Positions 1 through 11,811 are shown, numbered from the stretch's first letter. The stretch: 64,000 nucleotides of DNA from Hypericum androsaemum (GCA_963995505.1 OZ023187.1:15711176-15775175), one strand, 5' to 3'. Translations and numbers: made by a program. The notes: generated by a model not told the origin, from the sequence alone.

Positions 1-280
1 ATTAGATTAAACAGGATAATTATGGATGGTCATGATTCTCTTATGCACGGTGAAGAGTAAAATTGCACCTATCCACTGTCGCTGTATTGGATGATGTTGA
101 ATTGAATTTAGCAACATATGCTTCTAGTTCTTTCCAACCGTAGGTTTTCCCTTGAGTTTTACTACGATAGAATTTTCACGAAGATGCGGTTACAATTTCT
201 TACGATAAAATTCAACAATCAATTTGTAAGTGTATAAATATTTATAAAAACTCTTCTTATTAAAAAATAACAACAGCAAG

Positions 281-945
281 AAGAGGATCAAGAAAACTTG
301 TTTTGAAACCCTTGCATTTTTATTTTGAAGTTGGAATTTTGTGTTATTAAAAAACTTTCATATATATTTTTGGAATAATTTCATAACCACATAGATTTCT
401 TTTTTCTGTTGTGGTCAATAGACATCACATTTGAATCACACTTATTGTTGTTTGGGAAGTTGGACTTGAATAAGATTATAAGATTGAAGATTCTCATCTT
501 TAATTTGATATTGGCATTTTATTACATTGACGTTTTAAGATAGAGGCACATGTAGACATTTTTAAATTTATTCACTTTTAGTTTTTAGACCATACCATCT
601 ATTTATAAAAGAATAGGATCACCATTACAATGACCATTTGAAAATGATTTAAAATACGAAAATTGATGTAAAAATTATAAAATAAGCAAACTTATGAAAA
701 CTATTATCTTAAAGTATTTTTCAAATTCATATAGTATGTAAAAATGTATGTATTTGTTCAAAATTATTACCTTATTTTTTTATTATACCAATTTTTATTA
801 AAATCAAAAGAAAAGAAAAATTTGCGTAAGTTCCAAAACACACAAAATGACCTTTAACTATTCCGCATTCAGGCACTTAAGAGGTCCCAAAAGATACTAG
901 TCTGAAAAGAAATCACTAGTACTTCTTACGAGGCATAGGTATTCA
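281..945. repeat. Inverted repeat arm matching 23049-23725
   Basis: About 665 bp of AT-rich, non-coding DNA that reappears in reverse complement at 23049-23725. The match is clear by eye, for example in the stretches around 620-690 and 880-945. Both copies lie beyond a DUF4283/zinc-knuckle remnant (1910-2299 here, 22585-23045 there), so this is probably the tail of the same repeat family in opposite orientation. Nothing coding was recognised. Positions 1-280 hold nothing I can identify. Confidence 0.7.
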
Positions 946-1905
946 CTTTGAAGTCTTCTTGTCCGGATTCTTCTACATATTGGGTTACTTCTCCTCAGCT
1001 AGATCGCCTCATTTCTATCTTGCAACTAATGAAATAATGAGTATAGCATCCGAGTCTGTCGAGTCCGCAATGTCAGCCTCAATGGTACGCAAACCCACAA
1101 GGACATCCTCCTCAGATTCTCCATCATGCATACCAGACGTTGTATTATCTCCACCTACCTGCGGCTCAATGCAACTCACTATCTATCTTTCCTATGCATT
1201 CCCATCTGCTGCCACAGACCCTAAATTCTTCTTTGCATTAACGATCTCAATGTTGGGATGTATCAAGAAAAAGAACCAAACGGAGGAAATTGGTGGCTAG
1301 GGCTCGCGCCCGCTAGCCCCTTGGGAAAGTCAGGTTTTGGAGGGTCTAGTGGCCGCTAGGCCCTTAGCGCCCGCTAGGGCATCGCAGATAATTTTTCCTA
1401 TTTTGTTCGGACTATTATTTTGGGCTCCTAAGACAACCTAGATAGCTTTCTTGGTGTACAATAATTTATCAATCATACAAGGACATGTTACTAGGGTTCA
1501 TGCATGACTTTGTGACTCATATACTCATCAATAAAAGTTCTCTTTTCTCCCCGTGGATGTAGACATTAAGCCGAATCATGTAATCTCTTGTATTCTCTTG
1601 TGTGGTGATTTCCTAACACTCAATTGACCCATCCGCCAAATCCGGCCCAGTGGCTGTAGGCTGCCTCTCGACCAAAGTCTCCACTGGATTCCCATCACTA
1701 TGTCCGGCTGATTGTAACATCAAAATTGTGCGTACCTCGCTCTGCGGAGATTTCAAAGCATAAGGAGGCACAACCATGCTCTAATTCCTTGCCTGCTGTG
1801 TGACGTCATGCCCACTCCCACCCTCATCCACAATAGGACAATCCGTCCCTCCCACCCCCACCTCCCCAGCCCGCCCCCCCACCGATAAAGTACCCTCGAT
1901 CTGAA
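946..1905. other. Intergenic repeat-derived stretch with a copia LTR-like patch
   Basis: There is no convincing gene. A GC-rich island at about 1295-1385 repeats the motif CCGCTAG several times in direct and inverted form. Around 1490-1625 the sequence resembles the long terminal repeat of the copia group at 37144 and 63074, in opposite orientation, with a 'cccgtggatgtagacattaa'-type motif and 'gtggtgatttcctaaca' at the edge. Open frames in the stretch are short and lack family motifs. Confidence 0.4.
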
Positions 1906-1909
1906 TCTG

Positions 1910-2299
1910 TCATAGCCTTGTCGCAATCGCCACCATATCATCACCCTCAGACTCTAGAACATCAAAAGAATTCGCCATTGGCACCATAAAATTTCCCTTT
2001 GTCTTAGAAGTTTCTCCCACGGCAGTCTTCGAATTTTGTATTGGACGATAAATATTATTTCTGCTTGTTGAAGTACTTTTTCCTGCAACACTGCAAGTTA
2101 CCCCTTTATCTACGACCCCCGGTGCACCTTTAGTGCCACATGTCTCATCTGTAGACTCCTTACGTTCAACCAAGTTATCCCTCCTGACATCCGTGCCAGG
2201 CATGTCACTACTAGCTCTAAATTTCCTGCAATTATCCAATACATGTCCAACAATTTGCAGTGAGAGCATAGGCTGTAATGTCTTCATATAACACACCAA
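1910..2299 (-). pseudogene. DUF4283 / CCHC zinc-knuckle remnant (LINE ORF1-like)
   Basis: Minus-strand remnant of the zinc-knuckle part of a DUF4283-type protein, as found in ORF1 of plant L1-like retrotransposons and proteins derived from them. The readable part contains IVGHVLDNCRKF. One base upstream in another frame lies CSHCK, so a single-nucleotide deletion separates the two halves of what was a CX2CX4HX4C knuckle. The rest is a low-complexity Ser/Thr/Lys linker. Related remnants lie at 22809-23045 (+) and 61520-61750 (-), each next to an R1 repeat arm. It is non-functional. Confidence 0.6.
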
Positions 2300-2435
2300 T
2301 CCAGGAACATTTACAAGGTCTCTCTAATATGACTCGCTCCTTTTTGGCCTTGGACAAATTAATCTCCACAAGCACACGGACGTGGGGTGGATTTGGTAGG
2401 GACTGGGGTAGTCTCCAACCATGGGGACTAACTCA

Positions 2436-2530
2436 AACCAATATCACTACACATGCAAACCAATATCACTTCACATGCAAATCAACGTCTTCCAAACCAA
2501 TATCACTTCATATGCAAACCAATAACACCT
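2436..2530. repeat. Short tandem repeat, about 22-bp unit
   Basis: Four imperfect copies of a unit like 'aaccaatatcacttcacatg' follow one another, the third interrupted by a short 'tcaacgtcttcc' spacer. No function is evident. Confidence 0.6.
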
Positions 2531-2869
2531 GATAGGTTATTGACCATCAGATTTAAAGATAATCAAATCTAACGGCCCAAAATGTAGTTTCCACCTGTGG
2601 ACAAATTTTCTTTAGTCCCCACTCAATCCGGTCTCCACTAGGATAATGTCCAAATCTCACCAACGCAAGGTGGGTAGGATGGTAACGGGTCCTGCCTCTT
2701 TTTCCAGGGGTTGGTGGACAATTTATACCCCTTACAAAAATGGAAAAATTTTACTTGGAAGGGAAACAAAATTCAATACCGTCTAAAGTCTCGAGTTTAG
2801 ACCAACCCGCCTAAATTTTAAGAGAACCAAAAAAAATAAAGGAAAACAAAAAAAAATCCAAAACTCCTG

Positions 2870-3063
2870 TTCAAGCCCGTAGGAATCCCGAAGGCTTAAT
2901 CCATATCTTAGCCAATGAATTTGTCGTCTTAGTGGGCAAAAAATCACGCGTCCAGGGTTGCAAGAAAATGGTTCCTTAACTAAGACGCCAAGGAAAATTG
3001 GGTTAGAAATTTAACATTATAACCAATTATCGAATTTTAATTGTTCTTCTCTTTTAAGTTTGG
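2870..3063 (-). repeat. R1 repeat arm, inner part (copy a), split by the copia element
   Basis: Reads in reverse as the inner end of the R1 arm, including the segment ending '...ggtatggattaagctt' that precedes DUF4283 sequence in the other copies (22680-22700, 36355-36380, 61700-61720). The outer part of the same arm resumes at 6748 on the other side of the copia element, so the copia element inserted into this R1 copy. The stretch from 2531 to 2869 holds no recognisable feature. Confidence 0.6.
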
Positions 3064-3221
3064 TGTGGAGAGAAAGATGTCGCTCTCATTACGCAATGTT
3101 ACAGCCTATATACAAGCAGTAGCCAACCCTAATGCATATTGGGTGTTAAGAATCTACCTAAACAAGGATACTACAAACTAGGAAGGTACAATATGTTCAC
3201 CCTAAATACACGGGAGGGCCA
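3064..3221 (-). repeat. 3' LTR of the copia element (158 bp)
   Basis: Direct repeat of 6584-6747, about 158 bp, starting 'tgtggagagaaagatg' and ending '...gggcca'. Relative to the other LTR it has point differences and a short deletion near the middle, so the insertion is not recent. LTRs this short are at the lower end for copia elements. Confidence 0.8.
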
Positions 3222-5810
3222 ACCCATGATTTGGTTCTAAGGGAAAAGTCACGGGTTTAGCGCCAAGAAGACCACAGTCATTGATAATGTCCAGCGCGTA
3301 TTTACACCGAGACACGCATATGCCATCAAGTCCGCGGGCAATGCTCAAACTGAGAAAATATTTCAAAGCATCTAGGTCTTTCATATAAAAGCATCGGGAA
3401 AGATACGACTTGAGCTTGATGATAGAGTCTTCATGGCTGCCCCCAATAATCAAATCATCAACATAAACAAGGACGTATAGTGACACCCCATCCTGATGAA
3501 AAGAAAATAACGAATAATCAGCATAGGATTGAGTTAACCCATAGCTGCCCAATGCAGCTGCCAGTTTAGCAAACCAGTTTCGAGGAACTTGTCGAAGCCT
3601 ATACAAGGACTTTCTGAGGTGGCACACCTTCCCATCACCTGCATTTTTAAACCCGGGAGGAAGCTTCATATAGACTTCTATACAAGATCACCATGGAGAA
3701 ATGTGTTATGCACATCCATCTGATGTAAGTGCCAAGAGCGAGCAGCAGCAACTGCGAGAAAAGTAAGAAGACTGGCCATCTTGGCCACTGGAGCAAATGT
3801 CTCATTATAATCGATACCTTTGGTTTGCTTATCACCTCTTACGACAAGATGAGCTTTGTAATGTTCAACTGAGCCATCCGAGTGATATTTGATGAGATAA
3901 ATCCATTTGCAATATATCGCAGTCTTGTCAGGAGGCAGTGGTTCCAGTGTCCAGGTTATGTTTCGTTCAAAGGCACCAATCTCTTTTTGCATGATAGTCT
4001 TGTCAGGAGGCAGTGGTTCCAGTGTCTGTGACAAAGAGTAAAGTTAGCACTTATAACATGATTTGCAATGGGATAGACCATACCTGAGAACTTAGAGAGA
4101 TGCGAGGAGGCAACATGGGGTTCTTGTAGCGTGCGTGCAGTGTGTATCCGAATATAATTCATGACGTAGTCACAAAACTTACGTGGATGCTCCCACATCC
4201 AAGAGAGTCATTTATAGAGGGTGGAGTTGCTTCAGGCAACTCAGTAACTTCTGGTGCAGTAGGTTCCACAATGTCAACATGCTCCACATTTGTAGAGGGT
4301 GCAGTAATAACTCTTTCAGCATTGTCACTGTGTTCCATTATCTCCATATTATGCAAGGTACTCCCCCTTGCGTCAGAAAGGTCAACAGAGGTAAGTGGAT
4401 CATCGTGATCAGTGACTGGTGCATCTGATCTACCAACAAGTAAAGTAGGTGGAACCGACGGTGTGGAAGATTCAACAAATAGAAACACATCTTCAATAAA
4501 GACTACATCACGGGGGACAAAGGTTTCGTCGCTCTCAAGGTCATATACTTGCCAACCTTTTTGTCCCAACGGGTAAGCGATGAACATACATTGTCGGCAA
4601 TGAGGTCCAAACTTGTCTTTAGTTCAGGGTCGATTGTGTATGTAGCATAGGCATCTAAATGTGAGCAAACTGGAGTAGGAGAGGGCTTTGCCAAAGAGTA
4701 CCTCATAGGGAGTCTTCCCTTTATGTAAGGGAGTTGGAGTTTGGTTGATCAGATATCCTGCTGTGAGAATACATTCCCCTCGAAATTGAAGCAGCAAATT
4801 GGCCTGAAAATGAAGGACACAAGCCACGTTCAGGATGTGACGGTGTTTGCGTTCGACACGCCCATTTTGTTGGGTCGTATCAACGTAAGAAGTTTGATGC
4901 AGTATGCCATTTGTACGTAAAAAAGGACGAAGTCTAATGAACTCCAATCCGTTATCGCTGCGAAGGACCTTTATCCGCTTATTGAACTGCGTCACCATTA
5001 TAGCCTAAAAATCTGGAAAGATAGAATCGACCTCGCTCTTCTTGGCCAGTAGATAAATCCAGACGGCGCGAGAGCAGTCATCAATAATAGTCAAAAAATA
5101 TCTTGTACCATAAGAGGAGGGAATCTGATATGGTCCCCATAAGTCATAATGAAGCAAATCAAGCAGTTCGTCGGCTTTATTAAGACTCAAATCTCTGGTT
5201 CTGGTTTGTTTAGTCTGAAAACTAACATCACAAGAAGGTTCTGACAATGAACTAATATCCTTGTTGATAAAAGGTAACATAGCTATAGCTTTAAGGTAGG
5301 GATGCCCCATCCCCTGATGCCATAATCCAACAAAATCACTGACAGTCGTCTTGAAGGCACGAACAAGTAACACACCACACAGAACATAGACCCCTGACCG
5401 CTGTTCACCCACACTAATCACTATCCTCGAAGTGCAGTCCTGTAAAATACAACTTGTCAGCAAAGTTAGCAGTACAATGAGAGTCTTGAATCAGTTGAGA
5501 CACAGAGATCAGATTGCACATCCATTTTGGCACAAATAGAACATGACGTTGTGTTAAGCCATGCCCTAGATTGACAACTCCTGCTTTAATTGCATGTGCC
5601 TCACTACCATCTGGTTGCCTCGCTGGACATGGAGGAACATTCACAATATTACTAACAAAATTCAGATCACCAGTTTAGTGGTTAGAGGCTCATGTATCGA
5701 GAAGTCATTGAGTACAAACTTCCTTACAGATAGCTTGTCCATTGAAGTAGGTCCTGCATTATCGAACTTACCCTATTAAAGACTTCGACAACCTGGTTCC
5801 ACTGCTCATT
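3202..5810 (-). pseudogene. copia pol remnant: protease, integrase, reverse transcriptase
   Basis: Broken polyprotein read on the minus strand. The protease region (about 5414-5720) reads LLDT then a stop then ASNH where copia proteases have D-T/S-G-A, so the catalytic motif itself is interrupted. A GAG-pre-integrase zinc region and integrase N-part follow (5005-5463; HQGMGHP, then IIDDCSRAVWIYLL). The integrase core is at 4624-4998 (LRSDNGLEF, QQNGRVERKHR) and the integrase tail at 4159-4587. RT spans 4034-3202, with WHLHQMDVHNTFLHGDL and the catalytic YVDD. A 31-bp segment is duplicated at 3921-3951 and 3996-4026, repeating LEPLPPDKT at the start of RT. RNase H is missing. It is not functional. 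Confidence 0.85.
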
Positions 5811-5906
5811 CATCATCCAAGGAAATGCAGAGCGGTCTCCTTCATATCCACCACCATTTCCAGCAGTAAGTTCTCTAGATGGACGAGTCTGCACAGTGTG
5901 TGCAAC

Positions 5907-6506
5907 CTACCCACACCCTCTCCCGGTGCCACAGCGTGATGTACCCTTGCCTCTACCCCCACGGGTAGCAGGAGCGGGTTGCCCTTCCTTTCTAGAGTAC
6001 CACCACTCCGGATAGCCGATAAGTTGGAAACACTTGGTCGTGTTATGTCCAGTCTTTTTGACATAATCATTAATTTCTTCCCACATAATCATTAATGTCA
6101 AACCTGATTGCTTATAGTTTGCGATTTCACTCTTCAATTGATACACGCGCATGTTGTTGCCAACAGAGAATCGTTCTGTTAGGTCTTCCCAAAGATCCTT
6201 CACGCTCTCCATATAGGAAACACCGGAATGCAGCAATGGATCAATAGTATTGAAGATCCATCCTATGAGCATGGCGTTCACGAAACTCCAGTCGTCATAA
6301 TCCGGGTTAGTTTCTGATGGCTGCTGTATGCAACCGTCCATGAAAGCCAGCTTCTTCTTGGCTTTCAAGGCATTACGTATCGCCTTCATCCATTCGTCGT
6401 AGTTGTCTCCCTTGAGTATCACAGGTGTGATAATGACTCCAAGATTGTCAGCATTGGTCATGTAATACGGGGAGCTCAGATCTGTCATCGGAGATCTTCG
6501 CACCAT
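5907..6506 (-). pseudogene. copia gag polyprotein fragment
   Basis: A 199-codon open frame that looks like the gag of a copia element. Near the N-terminus it has LKGDNYDEWMKAIRNAL, then W/F-rich helices and KDLWEDLTERFS, matching the retrotransposon gag/UBN2 fold. The C-terminal part is Gly/Arg-rich and carries only part of a zinc knuckle (GHNTTKCFQLIGYPEWW). Gag would form the cytoplasmic particle. It sits just downstream of the 5' LTR and primer binding site, as expected, and the frame breaks before protease. Confidence 0.75.
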
Positions 6507-6560
6507 CCTATCGTCGATCCTTCTCTGGCCTTGTCTTTCCCTCTTTCGATCATCGTTGCG

Positions 6561-6573
6561 GCTCTTATACCAT
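6561..6573 (-). other. Primer binding site, initiator tRNA-Met type
   Basis: On the minus strand the sequence is TGGTATAAGAGC, one mismatch from the plant copia consensus TGGTATCAGAGC that pairs with the 3' end of initiator tRNA-Met. It lies about 11 bp inside the 5' LTR end, which fixes the element's orientation. Confidence 0.7.
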
Positions 6574-6583
6574 GTAAATTTTG

Positions 6584-6747
6584 TGTGGAGAGAAAGATGT
6601 CGCTCTCATTAAGCAATGTTACAGCCTATATACAAGCAGTAGCCAACCCTAATACATATGGGGTAGTTGACGTTAATTAGGAATCTACTAGGAGACTACA
6701 AACTAGGAAGGTACAATATGCTCACCCTAAATACACGGGAGGGCCCA
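6584..6747 (-). repeat. 5' LTR of the copia element (164 bp)
   Basis: Direct repeat partner of 3064-3221, starting 'tgtggagagaaagatg' and ending '...gggccca'. It contains the same internal stretch 'gcctatatacaagcagtagc'. Confidence 0.8.
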
Positions 6748-7200
6748 ATATCTTTAATTCTAAGCCTAAGAAACTAGAAGATGGGGCTTTGTTGTTCCTC
6801 AAAAAAAAAAAGGATGGGGCTTTGTCTACTGTTTAGGGGGTGCCGGTACGTTGCTCGGCTAGGACCCTATATACCTAATTTCAGCCCCAAAATTGACCAA
6901 GCACCAAAATTGACTAAGCCCCAAAATTGATTAAGCGTACACTTAGATGAGACCCATAATTTAAAAAAAAAGATCGGCATTGAAGTTATCTCCGAATGGA
7001 AATTGGAATTTGCTTGCCTCGATATCTCCGAAAATATTACGTTCGATTTTCCATAACTCCAAGTGATGATTTCATATCCCGTTGTGCACCACGACCCTTT
7101 TTAAAATACAAAATACAGTGTCAATCTCGTGCAAATTTTAGTTTGATTGATTTCGTTTGACGAAACGTGTTGGAGAGAATCATATTCTTACATATCTAAA
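6748..7200 (-). repeat. R1 repeat arm, outer part (copy a)
   Basis: Reverse-oriented R1 arm sequence matching 22160-22545 (+), 36545-36900 (-) and the arms of Regions I and II. It includes the 'aactagaagatggggctttg' terminal module, the 'aaaattgaccaagc' repeats, and the module ending 'gtgttggagagaat'. It abuts intron 4 of TPS pseudogene A: TPS-like intron sequence starts at about 7190. Confidence 0.65.
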
Positions 7201-7210
7201 TGACAATCAG

Positions 7211-7711
7211 ATGGGACATGAAGGCTATTGATGAACTTCCAAAGTATATGAAGGTAGTGTACCGTACACTCCTTGAGGACTTCTCAGATTTTGAAGATAT
7301 GGCCAGAGAGGAAGGAAGATTATATGGTGTACAATACACAAAAAATCAGTAAGTCTTCCTTTTCTATATAACAATGAACATTTACTTAAATGATATGAGA
7401 AAATGGTAAATATTTTGTTTCGAGTAACTAAGATTCAAACCCGAAAATATTTTGATCACGACTAGGTTGTCAAGGACATGGTAGGATGCTACTACGATGA
7501 AACAATATGGCGTTTGAATGTTACATGAAGGAGCGCAAGCATGAACGAAGAGTGCCTCCGCCCGCTTCTGGCCGCCAAGCCGCTCCTCGAGCGGGTCGTC
7601 AACTTTATAAGAGCCGAAGCTTGCATGTACAAGGATGGAGATGGCTATACTCACGGCAGCCTCGTCAAGGACAATATAGCTTCGGTGTCGAAGGATCCTG
7701 TCCCAATTTGA
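7211..7711 (+). pseudogene. Terpene synthase pseudogene A (exons 5, part of 6, 7)
   Basis: C-terminal pieces of a class I plant terpene synthase. Exon 5 (7211-7348) reads WDMKAIDELPKYMK...EDFSDFEDM and is 138 bp, one base short of the 139-bp exon of TPS C, so the frame is broken near its end. Its donor (GTAAGT) is present. Exon 6 survives only as [16 protein letters not shown] (about 7466-7510) and then jumps directly into exon 7 sequence, losing the NSE/DTE metal site. Exon 7 has a further internal deletion and ends ...DPVPI stop at 7709-7711. R1 repeat DNA replaces everything upstream. The neighbour in tail-to-tail orientation is pseudogene D. Confidence 0.9.
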
Positions 7712-8287
7712 TAATGGGCCTACCGTTGTCTTAAGAAATTTATACCGATGGTCTGCTGGGCTTTTGGTCCATTGGTGGGCCCACCTCGCTTCATTTATAT
7801 ATAAATCGGCGTATATCTACGTGCAATTTATAAAATGGTAATATATTTCATATATCAAAAGTCTAAATAAAATGATAAAATGTTAATTTTGACGAAAATG
7901 ACCCTCAAATGTTAATTTTTATGGAAGTAAAACTGGCAACCTTCTTTCTATTGACCAAACGTGTGTTATTGCAAATTGCTTTCTTTATTCTTTTGCTGAT
8001 TTCTTCATTTGAGCCTTTGGGTCACGTGGCTTCCCCGAATCAGAGAAATTTATGTTGGCTATCACATTTTTACTATCACGTAGCCTCATAGTTTGTAACA
8101 ACACTATCTTATGCTTCTAAATTCTTTTACTATGTAACAGAATTATGTTTGACTAAAAACCAAATAATACTTGCTAGCTAGTTATTTAAAATAATATCAT
8201 ATTATTAAATTTATCCACATATAATAAACAAATTCAAGCACTCATAGCACAAAATGGACCAAAAGCCCAGCAGACCATGGCCCATTA
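7712..8287. other. Spacer between tail-to-tail TPS remnants
   Basis: The 3' flanks of pseudogenes A and D share an inverted copy of the same ~45 bp (about 7712-7780 and 8241-8290, 'tctgctgggcttttggtcc' and its complement), so both genes derive from copies sharing a 3' end. The middle is AT-rich and holds no recognisable gene. Confidence 0.5.
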
Positions 8288-9456
8288 TCAAACTGGAACA
8301 GGATCCTTCAACACCGAAGCAATAAGATCCTTGACGAGACGGCCGTGAGTATAGCCATCTCCATTAAGCAAAGCTGGGCTGAAGCTAGTGTGTGAGGCTA
8401 ATAAGTTTGTAATGACCAAAGCTGGTACATTTGTAAGAAAGGGTTACCTAAACAGGAGACTCTTTAAGTTGAATGTAATAACTGTACAACATGCCTTTGA
8501 GGGGCAGAATAAAGTTGTTAATTCTTCTTATTTGGCTGAGTGTTCTAACTTATGGCATGATAGATTATGACACGTAAATTTAAGCTCACTAAGAAAGTTG
8601 GTAAGTTTAAATTTATTGCCTAAACTAGAATTTAACCCAAACGATAAATGTGAAGTATGTGTTGAGGAAAAAATGGCCAAAATACCTTTCCATTTAGTGG
8701 AAAGAAGTACAACATCTTTAGAATTAATTCATACAGTTTAAAAGACATTCTTTAACTTAAGACAACGAATAGGTGGCGGACTCTAATTTCAATATTAAAA
8801 AAATTTACCTAAAGAGAGTCTAATGCCGTGTTGTCGAAGTAACCGGAACCAAAGAGCAACATCACGCAGGTTGTCGTCTTCGGGCAAATGATGCATGTCC
8901 TCCAAAGCAGCTTCGATCTCGCCTTCGAAATGGTAAGCAACTCCTAGACGTAGGATAGCATCTATTAAACGCAGCGTTTGGATGGTAGAAGACGCCATGC
9001 ATACTTTGAGCAGCTCTCTCACTTCCTCTTTTAACCCTTCGATTTCTTTGGAAACGGACCAATCAGCTCCCTGCACAAAACATTAACTCATCAAACTCAA
9101 AGGGATTCAATGAGATAGTATTTTTCGATTCTCTCAAAATAAAATCGAATCCAAATACAAGGAATAATAATTTGATACAAATTTTTAAATGATGTGAATT
9201 TTTCAATTTAAAATCAACCTAGTCATTTGAATTTTTACGAAATTTGTAATCGGACTCCATTTAAAACTCATTTTTGAACTGCCTAAATTTGTAATAATGC
9301 AACAGAAATAATAATTAAAAGTAACATCATATATAATTACCATGGAGGGTGTAACATGAGTTAAGAAATAATCCCCCAAACGCTAGGGTCTTGTGCAGAG
9401 GTTGGACGTGCTGCGGTGTCGTTTGATTTGGGAACCGCTGAAACTTGGAACGATAT
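8288..9456 (-). pseudogene. Terpene synthase pseudogene D (exons 1, 2 and end of 7)
   Basis: Minus-strand TPS relic. Exon 1 (9456-9341) has the sesquiterpene-synthase N-terminal pattern ending SVWG/DYFLTHVTPSM before a GT donor, but its start codon is ATA; the related scrap at 11845 has ATG at the same place. One base is also missing in the WGDYF motif. The decoded N-terminus is short and shows no transit-peptide-like leader, which fits a cytosolic TPS-a enzyme. Exon 2 (9070-8809, 262 bp) is open with good splice sites and reads [20 protein letters not shown]. Exons 3-6 are gone. A final scrap of exon 7 (8370-8288) ends KDPVPV stop. It is non-functional. Confidence 0.9.
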
Positions 9457-9599
9457 CGTTCTCTCCGCTTCAGTTTCTTTTCCCTAGCTGAATCTAATAT
9501 ATTCAAAAGAGCACTTGTGATGCGGTATTTATTGCGAGGAAATATCTCTCTAGGGATATTTAAATAAATAGGTAATTGGAGCCACAAAGCTATTTGGTG

Positions 9600-10480
9600 G
9601 AGAGTGACAAGATCTAGTTGTTCATTTTTTTAAATAACTAATTTTGGAAATATAAATTATGAAAACTCATACAAAGAGCTCTCATTAGATTATTTAATCT
9701 CTTTAATTTGAACACCCGCAAAATATTAAATCATAAACATCAATCAATTCAGATATACATTATGTTATTCGATCCGGATAGATCACCTCTTACTAGCAAC
9801 CAAGTTACAACTCCTAGTCTTATAAAAAATTCGCAAAGATGATAGAGAGAAAAAAAAACTCAATAAACGATTAGAATTTTTTGGAACCCGAAAGAGAGCC
9901 TCCCCACTCCACGCCACCTTCTCCCTCTGCCAGTAACGCAACAACCTCCTTCTCAGCAATATTCGGGAATGATTTATAGTAATTGCTTAAGTATCTGGTT
10001 GTAAAATCTTTGTTTACCCCTTTCTTTGCAATGCCAAATGAGATTTTGAATAACTTCAAATGAGATTTTGATATTCGTACAATGCGACGATTCAAAAAAT
10101 ACTACTCAAATACTGGGCAATAATTATTCAGGAACCATCAGAGGCAGTCATATAGGAGGAATACAATTTTTTTTAGAACCAAAGAGGACACTAAGTTTCG
10201 GAGGTGGATGAAATCATCAATAATCGAATGAAATAATCTCCAACAAGATATCGTCACAATCTAACGTAAATAACCATATTCCCGAAATTTGGGAATATGA
10301 GCCGAACACAGCCCCGTACACATTTTTCAGATAATATGAGTTCAAACACGAAAAGAATTCGGATATCAGACTTCAGATAACATCTTAACTCCTAATCCTA
10401 ATATCCTATATGTAGCAAATCTTAGTCCCCAAATTGATATATCCGAAAATTAAATAAGTCCCAACATGAGAAAAGCCACC
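9600..10480. other. Region without recognisable genes between TPS exon 1 and a LINE
   Basis: AT-rich DNA. I see no exon motif, repeat partner or RNA gene. The modest open frame on the minus strand at 9871-10095 has no recognisable family signature. Confidence 0.4.
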
Positions 10481-10491
10481 AACATGCGCGG

Positions 10492-11811
10492 TTGGATTTC
10501 AGGTTTGTTCGCCCCAATTGCCTTAAAACTGTATCTGACCTGATATCTATGTCGTCTGGTTGTTGGAGGGTGGACTTAATTAACCACTTTCTCTCTCCTT
10601 CAGAACTTGAGACTATTGCTAATGTTTGTTTAAACAACCTTAATTCTCCTGACTCTTTAATTTGGAAATTTAGTAACGATGGCCAGTATTTTGTCACAAG
10701 AGGATACCACGTTTTGAAAAATGACCATTTTTGTTCTTTGAACATCATGGTCTCTGACTCTAACAACTCCCCTTTTGACCCAGGTATGTGGAAGCGGGTT
10801 TGGAAGTTGAAAGTTCCCCCCAAAGTTCAGAACTTTGTTTGGAGACTGATTCGGAATGCTGTTCCTACCGCTGCCAGCCTTTTTAGGCCAAACCTATCTC
10901 ACTCTCCTCTCTGTCAAATTTGTGCGAGTGCCGAGAAAACTGTCATCCATTTGATCTTTGAATGTCCTCATGCTAGGGCTACTTGGCTGGTCAGTTCTTT
11001 TAGTTTTAAATTTAGGCTAGATTTTTATCCTACTTTTTGTGTTTGGATGAACTTTGTGGTAGACCTGTTGCAATCTTCTGGGGATCTTGATCTCATTGTT
11101 CTTGCTATGACCATTTGTTGGAATATTTGGCTTGCTACGAATAAGTTTCTCTTTGAAAATGAGATTATTGATCCGATTGCAACTAGAGACCTTGCCTCTC
11201 ATTACTGTTCGGAATTTTTGCAGGTCACTGGTCTTGGTTTGCAGAACCTTGGCACCTGAGGTCCTCCTCCTGCTTCATGGAATGCTCCTTTTCTGGATGC
11301 CGTGAAGCTCAACTGCGATGCCTCCTGGAAGGACGATTCCTCTCCTGCTGGGATGGCTGTGGTTGCAAGAAACTCTCTTGGCCAAATCATTGAAGGTCAG
11401 ACGCTGGTGAGGTATGCAGCTTCGCCTTTGGAGGCTGAACTCCTTGCACTGGAACTTGCTGGGCAGCTGGTCAGGGTGAACTTTTATGCCCGAGCTACCT
11501 CGATCGAATCTGATTGCTTGTTAGCCTACAATTTTGTGAATGATCCTTCGTCCCTAATCTTTTGGCATGTAGAACCTCTTGTGCTGAGGATTATGTCCCT
11601 TCTCGTTGATTTACCAAATTGTAGGTTACTTCTCATCTCTAGATCTCAGAATATGGTTTCTGATTGGATTAGCAAAGTTTGCAGGTTGGGTATGTTACTG
11701 GGGGACTGGCTTGTAGTTCTCCCGGCTAAACTTGATGCTCTCATCTTCACTGACTTTCCTACTTAAGTTTTTTTTAAATATATTTGGTCCGTTTCCTCTA
11801 TAAAAAAAAAA
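10492..11811 (+). mobile_element. 5'-truncated L1-type LINE (ORF2 end: zf-RVT + RNase H)
   Basis: The 3' end of a plant non-LTR retrotransposon. One frame runs from 10492 to 11766. It first encodes the zinc-binding RT tail (VWKLKVPPKVQNFVWRL, then CQICASAEKTVIHLIFEC), followed by a plant RNase H-like domain (LNCDASWKDDSSPAGMAVV, EAELLALELA). A single in-frame TGA at 11257-11259 separates them, so it is dead even apart from its lost 5' part. After the stop lies a short 3' UTR and a poly(A) run (11802-11811), immediately followed by TPS exon 1 sequence. Similar proteins can be domesticated, but the nonsense codon and poly(A) tail argue for a plain insertion. Confidence 0.85.

Larger units (their letters stand above)
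3064..6747 (-). mobile_element. Ty1/copia LTR retrotransposon with very short LTRs, defective
   Basis: A 3.7-kb copia element in minus orientation, bounded by related ~160-bp direct repeats that begin TG and end CA (3064-3221 and 6584-6747). A primer binding site lies just inside the right-hand (5') LTR. Domains follow the copia order on the minus strand: gag, protease remnant, integrase, reverse transcriptase. RNase H is absent: RT sequence runs straight into the 3' LTR, so about 300 codons are missing from the 3' end of pol. Several stops and frameshifts break the coding region. No matching target-site duplication was found: flanks are 'tttgg' and 'atatc'. Confidence 0.85.

Noticed and set aside
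959..1300. 113-codon plus-strand ORF
   Set aside because: It starts with TTG, has no recognisable domain or repeat copy, and lies in repeat-derived DNA.
1295..1385. GC-rich CCGCTAG cluster as a possible regulatory hairpin
   Set aside because: Only loose direct and inverted repeats, with no gene start nearby to regulate.
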